Positions 16,850-24,817 of a stretch of 64,000 nucleotides of DNA are shown piece by piece. Below the pieces are notes generated by a model, which was not told where the DNA came from, did no database searches, and saw only the letters and a program-made list of their open reading frames with translations. The position numbers were made by a program, and so were the translations under genes. Source of the DNA: CAYHVK01 sp964360255 (GTDB taxonomy: Bacteria; Bdellovibrionota; Bdellovibrionia; Bdellovibrionales; UBA1609); NCBI GenBank assembly GCA_964360255.1, contig CAYHVK010000015.1, positions 1-64,000 of the forward strand, in the 5' to 3' direction. Each line of letters starts with the position of its first letter. Position 1 is the stretch's first letter.

Positions 16850-17593
16850 ATGTTACGTTATTCGATTTCCAGATCGTGGAAATACCTTATTCAAGTGAAT
16901 CAAGACTTAGCTCGGTTTCTCGAGCTGAACCAGCTGAGCGCTGCGAATGTCTCTGCAACACTCATTCAGGTGCGTGTTGAAATAACCACAGATAGCATAA
17001 CAGCTTCGCAAATGGTTTTGTCCGTAAAAGACTTCAATGAAATTATCAAAAAAGCGAATGTAAAAGTAGGCCAGATTCTATTTAATTCTCTCGATGAGCT
17101 CACGCTCACCTTTCAAACTCAGATCAGTACTGCATTTAAAGAATATTGCGTAATGAATCGACGCCCCGATCTACAACTTGCTAGCTTCGAGCTTGAATTC
17201 GAAAATGCTTTAAAACTAAAAGTGCAAAATAATGATCTCGAAATTCATAACCAATTCAATATGAATGTTGTGCATGATTTGCCGACGGATGATGCTGCAA
17301 CTCATGGCCATGATATGAAAATTGGCGTGGCTTTGGCCTTTAAAAATTGGTCCACACACCCCTATCTAACGTCTTTACAGCGTTTTTCGAGCGAGCTTAA
17401 AAGCAAGACACAGGCTTTGTTGCTAGAACCACTTCATAAAACAAAATTAAACCGTCATTTTCTGTCTCCTACAGGAGAGCAGATTTCGGCTTATTTTTAT
17501 TCTGGTCTTCTAAAAACGAAGCTGGGCCCCTACCTCAAAGAAGTTCGGGTTTTTGAAACGCAAAAGAATCAGTATTCCGCCACAGAAATTTGA
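16850..17593 (+). CDS. Tandem tunnel-fold (QueD/6-pyruvoyl-tetrahydropterin synthase-like) protein, divergent
   Basis: 247 residues that read as two T-fold halves. The first (about 10-115) keeps only the SQMVLSVKDFNEI block that corresponds to the GMVxDFxxLK helix. The second (about 135-247) has VVH (His142), HGH (152-154), LHKTKLN (196-201), SPTGE (207-210) and VFET (Glu236), in the same order as QueD. The three zinc ligands look intact, but the catalytic Cys before HGH is absent and the LDH Asp is Leu. It may bind a pterin or deazapurine without QueD catalysis, or do a different reaction. A true QueG lies at 26160 but is not adjacent. Assignment is by eye. Confidence 0.6.
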   Translation: MLRYSISRSWKYLIQVNQDLARFLELNQLSAANVSATLIQVRVEITTDSITASQMVLSVKDFNEIIKKANVKVGQILFNSLDELTLTFQTQISTAFKEYCVMNRRPDLQLASFELEFENALKLKVQNNDLEIHNQFNMNVVHDLPTDDAATHGHDMKIGVALAFKNWSTHPYLTSLQRFSSELKSKTQALLLEPLHKTKLNRHFLSPTGEQISAYFYSGLLKTKLGPYLKEVRVFETQKNQYSATEI

Positions 17594-17623
17594 GTATGAG
17601 CGAAAGCGCTTGAGCGTGTAATG

Positions 17624-17761
17624 CTAACTGTTGCTTATCAGTAATACGTAACTTAAAAAAACCAAAACTAATCCAGAGGCCATGCCAAAGCAGGCAAAAA
17701 CTAGAAAGTCGATTCTTTTGACCATAATTGTTGCTTCTGAAGGTTGCTTTTTTGTCTTCAT
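17624..17761 (-). CDS. Possible small single-pass membrane protein, 45 residues
   Basis: ATG 17761 to TAG 17624 encodes a short basic N-terminus followed by a ~24-residue hydrophobic segment (FLVFACFGMASG through VLLI) and a short polar tail. It occupies most of a 227-base gap between two plus-strand genes. No good Shine-Dalgarno is visible, and no promoter or terminator is clear, so it may be spurious. If real, it is a single-pass inner-membrane protein. Confidence 0.35.
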   Translation of the reverse strand: MKTKKQPSEATIMVKRIDFLVFACFGMASGLVLVFLSYVLLISNS

Positions 17762-17820
17762 ACAAATATTTTAGCATGAATTGTCTAACTTTTAACGAAT
17801 TGTTAATTTGAGGTCTCACT

Positions 17821-18525
17821 ATGGGAAAAGGCTGGAAAGTCGCTGGAATGCAAGAAAAGGCGGCTCAAAAAGGGAAAATCTTTACCAAAATGGCACGCGA
17901 AATTTCGGTCGCGGCAAAACTTGGTGGGCCTGATCCTGAGGCCAATTCTCGTCTCAAATTGGCTATCATCGCAGCTCGCGGCGCGAGCGTTCCTAAAGAC
18001 ACTATTGAGCGCGCTGTGAAAAAAGGCTCGGGGCAGCTCGATGATGGCAGCGTTATCGAAGAGCTTGTCTACGAAGGCGTAGGGCCTCATGGAATCGGTG
18101 TTATTGTTGAATGTCAGACGGATAATAAAAACCGCACGGTCAGTGAAATCCGCAATATCTTCAGGCGCCATGATGGCAATATGGGTGAAACTGGCAGCGT
18201 GGGTTGGATGTTTGATCGCGTGAGCGTCGTCGTCGCTGAAAAAGCCGAAATTGGTGACCCTGAAGAAGACGCTATTGAAGCCGGCGCCAACGAAGTCGAA
18301 AAAAATGATGATGGAACTTACGCTTTTATCGGCGGACTCACCGACTTAGATGCTATTCGCGGAGCTCTAGCTGAACGCGGCTGGAATGTAAAAGCAGCGG
18401 AGCGTATTTATCGCGCGAAAAACTTCGCAGAATTGACCGGTGAGGCCCGCAAAGAAGTTGAAGACATGATCGCTGATTTTGAAGACTGCGATGATTCACA
18501 AAAGGTCTATACGACGCTCGCTTAG
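17821..18525 (+). CDS. yebC: YebC/PmpR family protein
   Basis: 234 residues. The opening MGKGWKVAGMQEKAAQKGK is a variant of the family start MAGHSKW. The block KLGGPDPEANSRL with the helix up to TIERAVKKGSG and the YEGVGPHG motif are diagnostic. Family members were described as DNA-binding regulators (PmpR) and more recently as translation factors easing ribosome stalling at proline runs; which applies here cannot be told from sequence. GAGGT precedes the ATG. It is monocistronic and convergent with the vWA gene at 18539. Confidence 0.92.
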   Translation: MGKGWKVAGMQEKAAQKGKIFTKMAREISVAAKLGGPDPEANSRLKLAIIAARGASVPKDTIERAVKKGSGQLDDGSVIEELVYEGVGPHGIGVIVECQTDNKNRTVSEIRNIFRRHDGNMGETGSVGWMFDRVSVVVAEKAEIGDPEEDAIEAGANEVEKNDDGTYAFIGGLTDLDAIRGALAERGWNVKAAERIYRAKNFAELTGEARKEVEDMIADFEDCDDSQKVYTTLA

Positions 18526-18538
18526 TACCTGAGGCAGT

Positions 18539-19543
18539 TTACATAACTTTGTAACTCACGGTAATTTTCGTACCCTTTTCTGGAGGCATGTCGAAATAGA
18601 TTCGGCGGCCTTCAAGTCTATAAGTAGAAACATGGGGCACAGAATATTCAATGAGGATTGTCGACGGATCTGGGTACGTACGCAGCTCGACATATTCAGT
18701 GAGCTTGCGAGCATTGTCGCCGAGAAGACCAAGTGTCGGAGCATAATCATTATCGCAGATACTTCCGACTAAACCATGCGTAAGGCGTGAAAGCTCCGCC
18801 ACAAATGTGCCGTAATGACCTTGGCCATTATTAGCATCCATACAGGCTTTGTCATCAGGACGAATAATCATGCCGTAAGTGAAGAGACTTTTTGAATCCT
18901 GCCATACGCTATTGATAAGTTTAAGTACATCGGCGGGCCTTGCCGCATCGGCGGCGGTGCCCTCACTTTTTTCATCTTCATCAGAGAGAACTAGAATTCC
19001 GAGGTCGGCACCATTACGAAAAAAGCCTTTATTATCTGTGTTGCGTTTTTCGATAGCCATCATTGCGGCCATTAGAGCTTGCTCATCACCAGAAGGACAA
19101 GAGTTGCCGCAATTATTTGTCTCACTGCGGACCACTGTCGCCTGAAAGGCATTCTGATAATCTGGAGTTTTCGCATTCAATATATAGCTTTGCTGTCCGG
19201 CTATATTGAGAAGACTTCCTTTGATGCCGTAAGGGCCATCGCTGACGTCGGTCGTCGTCACCCCGATCTGCCAGTCAATATCGTAGAGCGTGCTGAGGAA
19301 GCTCTGAATGCGAACGCCCAGTTTCATCTGCTCTTCGGCCATTGAGCCTGAGTTATCAACTATAAATAAAATGTCTAACTTTTTACCAAGATAGCCTTGC
19401 AAGAATTCGTCAGTGAGTTCAGCTCCTGAATTATAAACTATTGGAGCTCCGGGCAAGGGCGCAAACTGCACGTCCGAGCAGCCCACGGCTGTTGTAAAAA
19501 ATAAGGACAAAAAAATACGTCCTAAGAAGATTTTAGTTTTCAT
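18539..19543 (-). CDS. von Willebrand factor A domain lipoprotein (paralogue of 12622)
   Basis: 334 residues from ATG 19543, which has GGGGGAA upstream; the longer frame from GTG 19555 begins at that Shine-Dalgarno and is rejected. TTAVGC gives a good lipobox (Cys22). The MIDAS motif DNSGSM lies at about 63-68 within KLDILFIVDNSGSM. LGILVLSDEDEKSEG mirrors FAVIFVSDEVD in the paralogue, and the tail PPEKGTKITVSYKV mirrors PPKDAVVNVDY. Two such lipoproteins 5 kb apart suggest a duplicated surface component. Confidence 0.85.
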   Translation of the reverse strand: MKTKIFLGRIFLSLFFTTAVGCSDVQFAPLPGAPIVYNSGAELTDEFLQGYLGKKLDILFIVDNSGSMAEEQMKLGVRIQSFLSTLYDIDWQIGVTTTDVSDGPYGIKGSLLNIAGQQSYILNAKTPDYQNAFQATVVRSETNNCGNSCPSGDEQALMAAMMAIEKRNTDNKGFFRNGADLGILVLSDEDEKSEGTAADAARPADVLKLINSVWQDSKSLFTYGMIIRPDDKACMDANNGQGHYGTFVAELSRLTHGLVGSICDNDYAPTLGLLGDNARKLTEYVELRTYPDPSTILIEYSVPHVSTYRLEGRRIYFDMPPEKGTKITVSYKVM

Positions 19544-19753
19544 TGGTTCCCCCACTTGGCCACCCTACTGGTCAGTTAAGCTATAGAGAGCAAAAGATAG
19601 GCCATGGGTTTATGTAAAGCGAAATGATAAACTTGTGAACAGATATGGCTCCCTGTTCGAGGAAAGTTGCACAAAACACACATTCTCAGAAAATGAATTC
19701 CCACCAAGAACGTCAGTAAATTTGATAGTTCTTCAGATTTGACAGAAAAATTA

Positions 19754-20740
19754 TTATTTCTGTTCCAAACTGAGATTTGTAGTTTTCTTCAGTTGTAAGT
19801 AGAAAAAAGCACCCGCTAAGCTGTAACTAAAAATGATCAATTGATAGATGGTCACGAGTGTTGGGCCAATATCTGAGACATGTCCGAGATAAACATTGAA
19901 AACAAAATAATAAGCGGCCTGCCCCACTCCGATGCCGCCAGGGGCGATTGGTACAGAAGATAGCATCATAGCAATCGGTACACAGTAGTAATAAGCTTCG
20001 ATGGGAATGGCTTCACCCATTTTTTCGCCCAAATGAGCAAAAATACAAATAACCACCACGTGACCCATAACACTAAGAAATGAAGTCTTCGCTAAAACGC
20101 CTGGATGTCCATAACCGTGAAGAGCATCAAAAAATCTCACTGCTTTTTCGCCAAATTTAATATCAAGGCGACGAAATAAACGCCCCATTTGCGAATAGCG
20201 TTTTTTAGAAAAAATTAAATAACCCAAAATAATTAAGACAATTAAGATTAGACCTAGAAAAGTTTGAAGACTTGATAAAATACCACCGACTTTGAGGCGT
20301 TCATAATCGAAAAGAGTTACGAGAAATGCAATTCCGCAAAGAGTGGTAATTCCGATATAGCGATCGACTATAACAGAGACCCATGAACTCCATTGCTTGC
20401 TGTTTTGATTATTGGTTTCGTTTTTTGAGACATAATAGGCTTTAACAGCGTCTCCGCTGACTCCGCCAGGGAGAACAAAACTAAAAAAAGATCCAATAAG
20501 CGAAAGCTTTATCGAATCTTTGGTGCTGACATATATGCCTTGTGAAGCAATGAGGGTCTGCCAGCGCACAGATACGAGAAAGAAGCTGATAAATAAAGCT
20601 CCCCAACAAATAAGTATAGATTTTGGAGTGAGAACATAACGAATCGCATAGAGGTCGATCTTGCCGCTCATCAAGAGCCACGTGATGATAGTGCCGGCGA
20701 TAACTATTTTTAATATTTCTATTATATGGCGCTGGCTCAT
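19754..20740 (-). CDS. Lysylphosphatidylglycerol synthase TM region family (UPF0104/AglD-like) membrane protein
   Basis: 328 residues with about eight membrane segments. Typical motifs are visible: SVRWQTLI after the second segment, FFSFVLPGGVSGDAVKAYYV (the conserved P-G-x-G-D-x-x-R/K block), and PIAPGGIGVGQAAYY near the C-terminus. There is no C-terminal synthase domain, so this is the flippase/transport-like half only, thought to move lipid-linked substrates. It overlaps sufE by four bases (ATGA), the last gene of a three-gene operon. Confidence 0.82.
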   Translation of the reverse strand: MSQRHIIEILKIVIAGTIITWLLMSGKIDLYAIRYVLTPKSILICWGALFISFFLVSVRWQTLIASQGIYVSTKDSIKLSLIGSFFSFVLPGGVSGDAVKAYYVSKNETNNQNSKQWSSWVSVIVDRYIGITTLCGIAFLVTLFDYERLKVGGILSSLQTFLGLILIVLIILGYLIFSKKRYSQMGRLFRRLDIKFGEKAVRFFDALHGYGHPGVLAKTSFLSVMGHVVVICIFAHLGEKMGEAIPIEAYYYCVPIAMMLSSVPIAPGGIGVGQAAYYFVFNVYLGHVSDIGPTLVTIYQLIIFSYSLAGAFFYLQLKKTTNLSLEQK

Positions 20741-21171
20741 TGACGACTCGCAAGCAGACTCTTGAAAGCCAGAGCATAAAATTGAATCTGCTTGGCCATC
20801 GAGAAAAGTCCATTGGCTCGCGAAGGAGAGAGATAAGCGTCGAGTCCCATTTTTTTTATAAAGTCTGGAGGATTTGATAGGATTTCATCTGGCGTGCCGC
20901 CCGAGTACACTTCAAGTAAAAGAGCGATTAAGCCTTTAACAATCATCGCATCGCTATCGCCCTTAAACTGAATATGGCCGTCAACAAGGTCGGCCTTGAG
21001 CCAAACTTGCGATTGGCAACCTTTAACTTTTAAGTCTTCAGATTTTTCATTTTCAGGAAATACCGCGAGTTTCTTACCCTTTTCAATAATCAGCTTATAA
21101 CGAGCCTCCCAGTCGGTGAGTTTTTGAAACTCTTCGACGAGATTTTGTTGTCTTTGTAAAATAGCGCTCAT
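20737..21171 (-). CDS. sufE: SufE family Fe-S cluster assembly protein
   Basis: 144 residues. KGCQSQVWL holds the persulfide-accepting Cys (about 52); the GDSDAMIVKGLIALLL helix and LSPSRANGLFSM are family hallmarks. SufE takes sulfur from the SufS desulfurase. No other suf gene is in the window. It shares one base with the stop of the gene upstream (TAATG) and overlaps the membrane gene downstream by four bases, so all three are coupled. Confidence 0.9.
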   Translation of the reverse strand: MSAILQRQQNLVEEFQKLTDWEARYKLIIEKGKKLAVFPENEKSEDLKVKGCQSQVWLKADLVDGHIQFKGDSDAMIVKGLIALLLEVYSGGTPDEILSNPPDFIKKMGLDAYLSPSRANGLFSMAKQIQFYALAFKSLLASRQ

Positions 21172-21968
21172 TATCTGGTCCGCGTAAAAGAGTATTTTTC
21201 GTGAAGTTCATCTATATCGTTTTTGAATTTCACTCTATGTTCAAGAACTAATTTATAGCAGGCGATAAAGTAAGCTTCGATTTCTTCATAATGATGCTGC
21301 CAAAACTGACTCCAATCCATGCTGGACATGATGTAGGGCTTAACCTCTTGTGAGCCTTGCTCAAAAAGCACCCAGTTTAAATTCTCTTCAATCTCTTTTG
21401 TAGAAAAGCCTTTCTGTAGCATACACTCTTGCGAAATGAGCATTTCAATATCGTACAAAAATTGCTGAACGCTAAGCCAGAACTGTGGCCCAGTTTTTTC
21501 GTTGTCATAAGTACAAAAATAAGTCGAACACTGAGAGTCTCGCCACTGCCAAATTCCACACTGCCCGCTTTGGGTTTTGTAGAACGGACACATAAGGTCG
21601 GCATCGCGGCCGAAATCATCCATATGTTTATCTTGAAACTTCACTTGATAACTAGGCGGAGCCACTACGCCGATAGGCAAAATCCACTGACGATCGCGTA
21701 TTAATGTGCGCATGTGTTTCGCGGCTTCGCCATTTTCGGCGAGCATGCCTCCCACTAGATAATTGGGAACAAACGGATAATAGGTGCAGCATTTCGTTGA
21801 GGCTTCGAAAGGTTTTTTCACTGGATTATTTTTGCTGGCGGGCCGGCACATGTAGCAGTTCGAGCAACTGGCTTTCTTCTCAACGGCATTGAGCTTTAAA
21901 AATGAAGCTGGCAGAAGCTGGCCATAAAGACCTGGGAGCTGCGAACCTAACTGAGTCTCTAGAAACAT
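21171..21968 (-). CDS. Cysteine-rich protein, possible metal-cluster binding (YkgJ-like)
   Basis: 265 residues with many cysteines in the first two-thirds: CSNCYMC (about 35-41), TKCC (58-60), CPFY, QCGIW, and SQCSTYFC (about 145-153). The pattern recalls YkgJ-type iron/zinc-chelating cysteine cluster proteins, but the spacing is not a match I can confirm. The C-terminal third is helical and polar. It is the first gene of an operon with sufE, so a role in Fe-S biology is a reasonable guess. Cytoplasmic, no signal peptide. Confidence 0.6.
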   Translation of the reverse strand: MFLETQLGSQLPGLYGQLLPASFLKLNAVEKKASCSNCYMCRPASKNNPVKKPFEASTKCCTYYPFVPNYLVGGMLAENGEAAKHMRTLIRDRQWILPIGVVAPPSYQVKFQDKHMDDFGRDADLMCPFYKTQSGQCGIWQWRDSQCSTYFCTYDNEKTGPQFWLSVQQFLYDIEMLISQECMLQKGFSTKEIEENLNWVLFEQGSQEVKPYIMSSMDWSQFWQHHYEEIEAYFIACYKLVLEHRVKFKNDIDELHEKYSFTRTR

Positions 21969-22202
21969 GTTTATTTACTACTCTAGCCATCTCTAATACG
22001 CCAATAGGTAATGTCGAACCTTTAGGCAGTGATCAGACAGAATTGCGCCTTTTTCGGCAGATCGAAATGGCATAGGGAGCTAATTTAAGTAGTTTAAAAA
22101 TCGAAAATAGTATGTGTTTTTAATGGCTTATGTGACTCTGTCGCCTCTAAAAACCGTGGTCCACCCCTTGCTCTATATAAAGGCAGGATATGAGGAGGAC
22201 AC

Positions 22203-22445
22203 ATGAAAAAGGTATTAGTAGTTCTAGCATTGGTATTAGGTACAAACGCCATGGCTTATGAAGTGGCTTCAGTAAAGCCCGCTAAGAAAGCTTCTAAAGC
22301 AGATTACATTCGCGATAACAGCATGAAATGCGGTCTCGCAGAAATGGATGCTTACGAGAGAGTTAAAGGCCGTCTACCAACAGACGACGAAATGGACGCC
22401 ATCATGGATGCTTGCGTAAATCCGACTTTCAAAAAAGAATCTTAA
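22203..22445 (+). CDS. Small secreted protein, unknown function
   Basis: 80 residues. A clean signal peptide MKKVLVVLALVLGTNAMA is followed by a short charged mature chain with two cysteines (MKCGLAEM and DACVNP) that could form a disulfide. The Shine-Dalgarno AGGAGGA is excellent. Mature length is about 60 residues. No family recognised. Confidence 0.75.
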   Translation: MKKVLVVLALVLGTNAMAYEVASVKPAKKASKADYIRDNSMKCGLAEMDAYERVKGRLPTDDEMDAIMDACVNPTFKKES

Positions 22446-22481
22446 GTCCATCAAGTCAGTCAGCCACTGCTGTCGACGTAT

Positions 22482-22510
22482 TTGACTCATCAAAATTCTT
22501 ACGAGATACT
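22482..22510 (+). promoter_or_regulatory. Sigma-70-type promoter for 22536
   Basis: TTGACT (22482-22487) and GATACT (22505-22510) are separated by exactly 17 bases. The -35 overlaps the TTG that would start the longer form of the next frame, which supports the internal start at 22536. Confidence 0.5.
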
Positions 22511-22535
22511 TGGCTCTCTAGATGGAGCACCAATT

Positions 22536-22724
22536 ATGAGTAAGATCCTCGATTTTTTATTCGGTAAAAGCCCTCAAATTTTTGATAACAAAGGCAATGT
22601 TCGCCATGACCTTGGCCAAAAGAAATGGGATGACTGGAATAAAAGATATCACGAAGGCGCCCAGTACAACTGGAAGAATCACACTGGCGTTCGCGGTGGA
22701 GAGCCCACCAAAAAAGACAAATAG
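22536..22724 (+). CDS. Small cytoplasmic protein, unknown function
   Basis: 62 residues from ATG 22536, with GGAG eight bases upstream. The longer frame from TTG 22482 is rejected because it would start inside the -35 of a good promoter. Contains FLFGKSPQIFDNKGNVRHDLG and a Trp-rich DDWNKRYHEGAQYNWKNH. No signal peptide or known domain. Confidence 0.65.
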   Translation: MSKILDFLFGKSPQIFDNKGNVRHDLGQKKWDDWNKRYHEGAQYNWKNHTGVRGGEPTKKDK

Positions 22725-22786
22725 TCTCAAACTGAAACACTCTTGAAATTTCACAAATCTGGCATGCCCCTCGCAATACAAAGAGT

Positions 22787-23713
22787 ATGTCTTTACTTAG
22801 AATCACATCTAATTGTTTGCTTCTCATAGCCCTTCTGAGCTTCGCTAGGACCGCACAGGCGCAGACTGCCCAGAGAGTTTTCACTCTCGGTGTTGCCTAT
22901 ACACTGAAGTCAAAACAAGCTGTCTTAAAGTTTCAAAAAGAGATGGCGTCAGTCCCGCAATTAAACAACTCCTTCGTTTTAAAGACATACGCAGTTACCG
23001 ACAACTCCATTCCTTGTTATAATCCTCCGAATAGCCGACTTCTCGCTTGTAATAAAGAAGAAGAATTTCTGAAATTTAAAAATCAAAACAACCTAGATGG
23101 CTTTGTGGCTTTTACTCATCTTGCCAGTGGTGGCAAAGGCAGCACCGATGTTTCGGTCGTGGGTGGCGATGCTTATTATAAAAACGCCCTCCATGAGTTT
23201 CTTCATCAAATTGGCTTCGATGATGAGTACAGCTACGACGGCATCGATAGCGGTTTCGGAGCGTATAAGTGTAGCAGTGGCCAACGTCAAAACTCTGTGA
23301 ACGTCATTTACCAGGATTTTTCTAAATTGCGCTTTTCTTCAGAGCAACAGGCTCGCACTTATCTTGTGCAAAGAATCCCGTGGGTTCGTCTGATTCCTAG
23401 TTATGTGAAAATTGTGAAGCCTGACGGTACATTGGGTACACCAACAGGAGTTTATCCTCCAGGAACATTAGGACTTTTTCGTGGTGGTGGTTGCGATAAA
23501 TATATTTCTGGCTGGATGGCGCAAGAGCATTCGGTGATGAATAAAAACACCGATCTCCCTCTCAAAGCCGTCATGACCCCTTACTATATAAATTTAATTC
23601 GCCAAGCTCTGAAAAATAAATTAGCAAGTCCTCCTTCATTCGATTGGTCGACGCCCCAAAGAAAAGCTGATCATCGAACATTCGATCAGATTAAAAACGG
23701 CACTGCCCGATAA
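22787..23713 (+). CDS. Secreted metallopeptidase-like protein (HEFLHxxGxxDEY)
   Basis: 308 residues with a signal peptide ending ARTAQAQ. At 136-148 the sequence HEFLHQIGFDDEY gives the zinc motif HExxH with a third-ligand/turn region GFxDEY, as in M64 (IgA peptidase-like) and related metzincin-type enzymes. Several cysteines (77, 88, about 162) could form disulfides in the exported enzyme. Family placement below HExxH is uncertain. The next gene is another secreted metalloprotease. In a predatory bacterium these would be candidates for prey digestion (inference). Confidence 0.7.
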   Translation: MSLLRITSNCLLLIALLSFARTAQAQTAQRVFTLGVAYTLKSKQAVLKFQKEMASVPQLNNSFVLKTYAVTDNSIPCYNPPNSRLLACNKEEEFLKFKNQNNLDGFVAFTHLASGGKGSTDVSVVGGDAYYKNALHEFLHQIGFDDEYSYDGIDSGFGAYKCSSGQRQNSVNVIYQDFSKLRFSSEQQARTYLVQRIPWVRLIPSYVKIVKPDGTLGTPTGVYPPGTLGLFRGGGCDKYISGWMAQEHSVMNKNTDLPLKAVMTPYYINLIRQALKNKLASPPSFDWSTPQRKADHRTFDQIKNGTAR

Positions 23714-23878
23714 TTTAAAATTATGTCTCCCCAAATATATCTTTATTGCAAAACGCTCAAATCTTTTAAATTTGAATTGAGAGTTTCATTGTCAAGAAAA
23801 ACTGGACTTTTCACCCGGATTTTTTTGGACCAGACTTAGGTATTCAAAATTCAATAATTTTAGCGAAAGGATTCGCAA

Positions 23879-24757
23879 ATGACTTTTAAAGTCCTCGCAT
23901 GGACAGCGGTGACAGCACTCTCTCTCAGCCAGGCGTCGTTCACACACGACCACACTGAGCTCTGTGAAGGTTTTGTCGAAGAAAATACAATGAATATCCC
24001 AGTTGGTTTCACGGCTGGTGGTATTGACGAAGCTGCTTTTAACGGTGTTATGGACAGGATCGAAAGTATCTACACGCCGATCATCGCTAAAAAAGGCGGC
24101 AAGTTTGAACTCGTACGTAACTGGGAAGACGGTACTGTGAATGCTTACGCACAACGTATCGGTCAGACTTACCAAATCCAAATGTTTGGTGGTTTAGCTC
24201 GTCACCCAGCCATTACATCTGATGCAATGGCTCTTGTTGCATGTCACGAAGTAGGTCACCACATTGCGGGCGCTCCGAAAGTTGCGAATCCATGGTCTAA
24301 ATGGGCTTCTAACGAAGGTCAGTCAGATTATTTCGCAGGCCTTCAGTGTTTACACCTTTACTATGCATTAACTGATTCACAAGAGTGGATGCAAAAGAAT
24401 GCCGCGTCTGTGCCAGCAATGGTGACTCAGAAGTGTGAGTCTCTTTACACTAAGTCGACTGAGCAAGTGGATTGCTTAAGAACTGCAATGGCTGGTTTAT
24501 CTGTAGCATTGTTATTCCAAGATCTACGTGGCGACACAGTAGTTCCGGATTTCTCTACTCCAGATACAAAAGTTGTTACAAAGACTGACGACCGTCACCC
24601 GGCAACACAATGCCGCTTAGACACTTATTTCTCAGGTGGATTATGCAATAAAGCAGTTGATGCTGAGCTTTCTGACACTGATTATAAGCAAGGTACATGC
24701 TCTACAGCGAATGGCGATGCAGCTGGAGTTAGACCTCTTTGCTGGTTTAAGCCGTAG
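23879..24757 (+). CDS. Secreted zinc metalloprotease (M48-like motif)
   Basis: 292 residues. A signal peptide of about 20 residues is followed by ACHEVGHH (His123, Glu124, His127), and 19 residues later NEGQSDYFAG, where Glu146 and Asp150 sit as the third ligand region of M48-type gluzincins. Nine or so cysteines in the mature part suggest disulfides. There is no transmembrane segment, unlike HtpX, so this is a soluble exported enzyme. A strong terminator at 24788 follows. Codon use and Shine-Dalgarno (GAAAGGATT) suggest good expression. Confidence 0.78.
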   Translation: MTFKVLAWTAVTALSLSQASFTHDHTELCEGFVEENTMNIPVGFTAGGIDEAAFNGVMDRIESIYTPIIAKKGGKFELVRNWEDGTVNAYAQRIGQTYQIQMFGGLARHPAITSDAMALVACHEVGHHIAGAPKVANPWSKWASNEGQSDYFAGLQCLHLYYALTDSQEWMQKNAASVPAMVTQKCESLYTKSTEQVDCLRTAMAGLSVALLFQDLRGDTVVPDFSTPDTKVVTKTDDRHPATQCRLDTYFSGGLCNKAVDAELSDTDYKQGTCSTANGDAAGVRPLCWFKP

Positions 24758-24787
24758 GCTAATCGAAAATTAAATTTAGATCGAGTT

Positions 24788-24816
24788 AAAAGGGCCTCTC
24801 TGTTGGCCCTTTTGCT
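24788..24816 (+). terminator. Intrinsic terminator after 23879
   Basis: AAAAGGGCC (24788-24796) pairs with GGCCCTTTT (24805-24813), followed by GCTTTT. The A-tract on the left lets it also serve the minus-strand gene that ends at 24818. Confidence 0.85.
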
Positions 24817-24817
24817 T

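Noticed and set aside
22122..22205. 27-codon upstream ORF overlapping the start of 22203 by ATGA
   Set aside because: It has no Shine-Dalgarno, and promoter-like TATATA lies inside it, so it is unlikely to be translated or even transcribed.
22757..22775. Sigma-54-like TGGCAT-N5-TCGCA before the metalloprotease at 22787
   Set aside because: Spacing fits, but two consensus bases differ and initiation would fall almost at the ATG, removing its ribosome-binding site.
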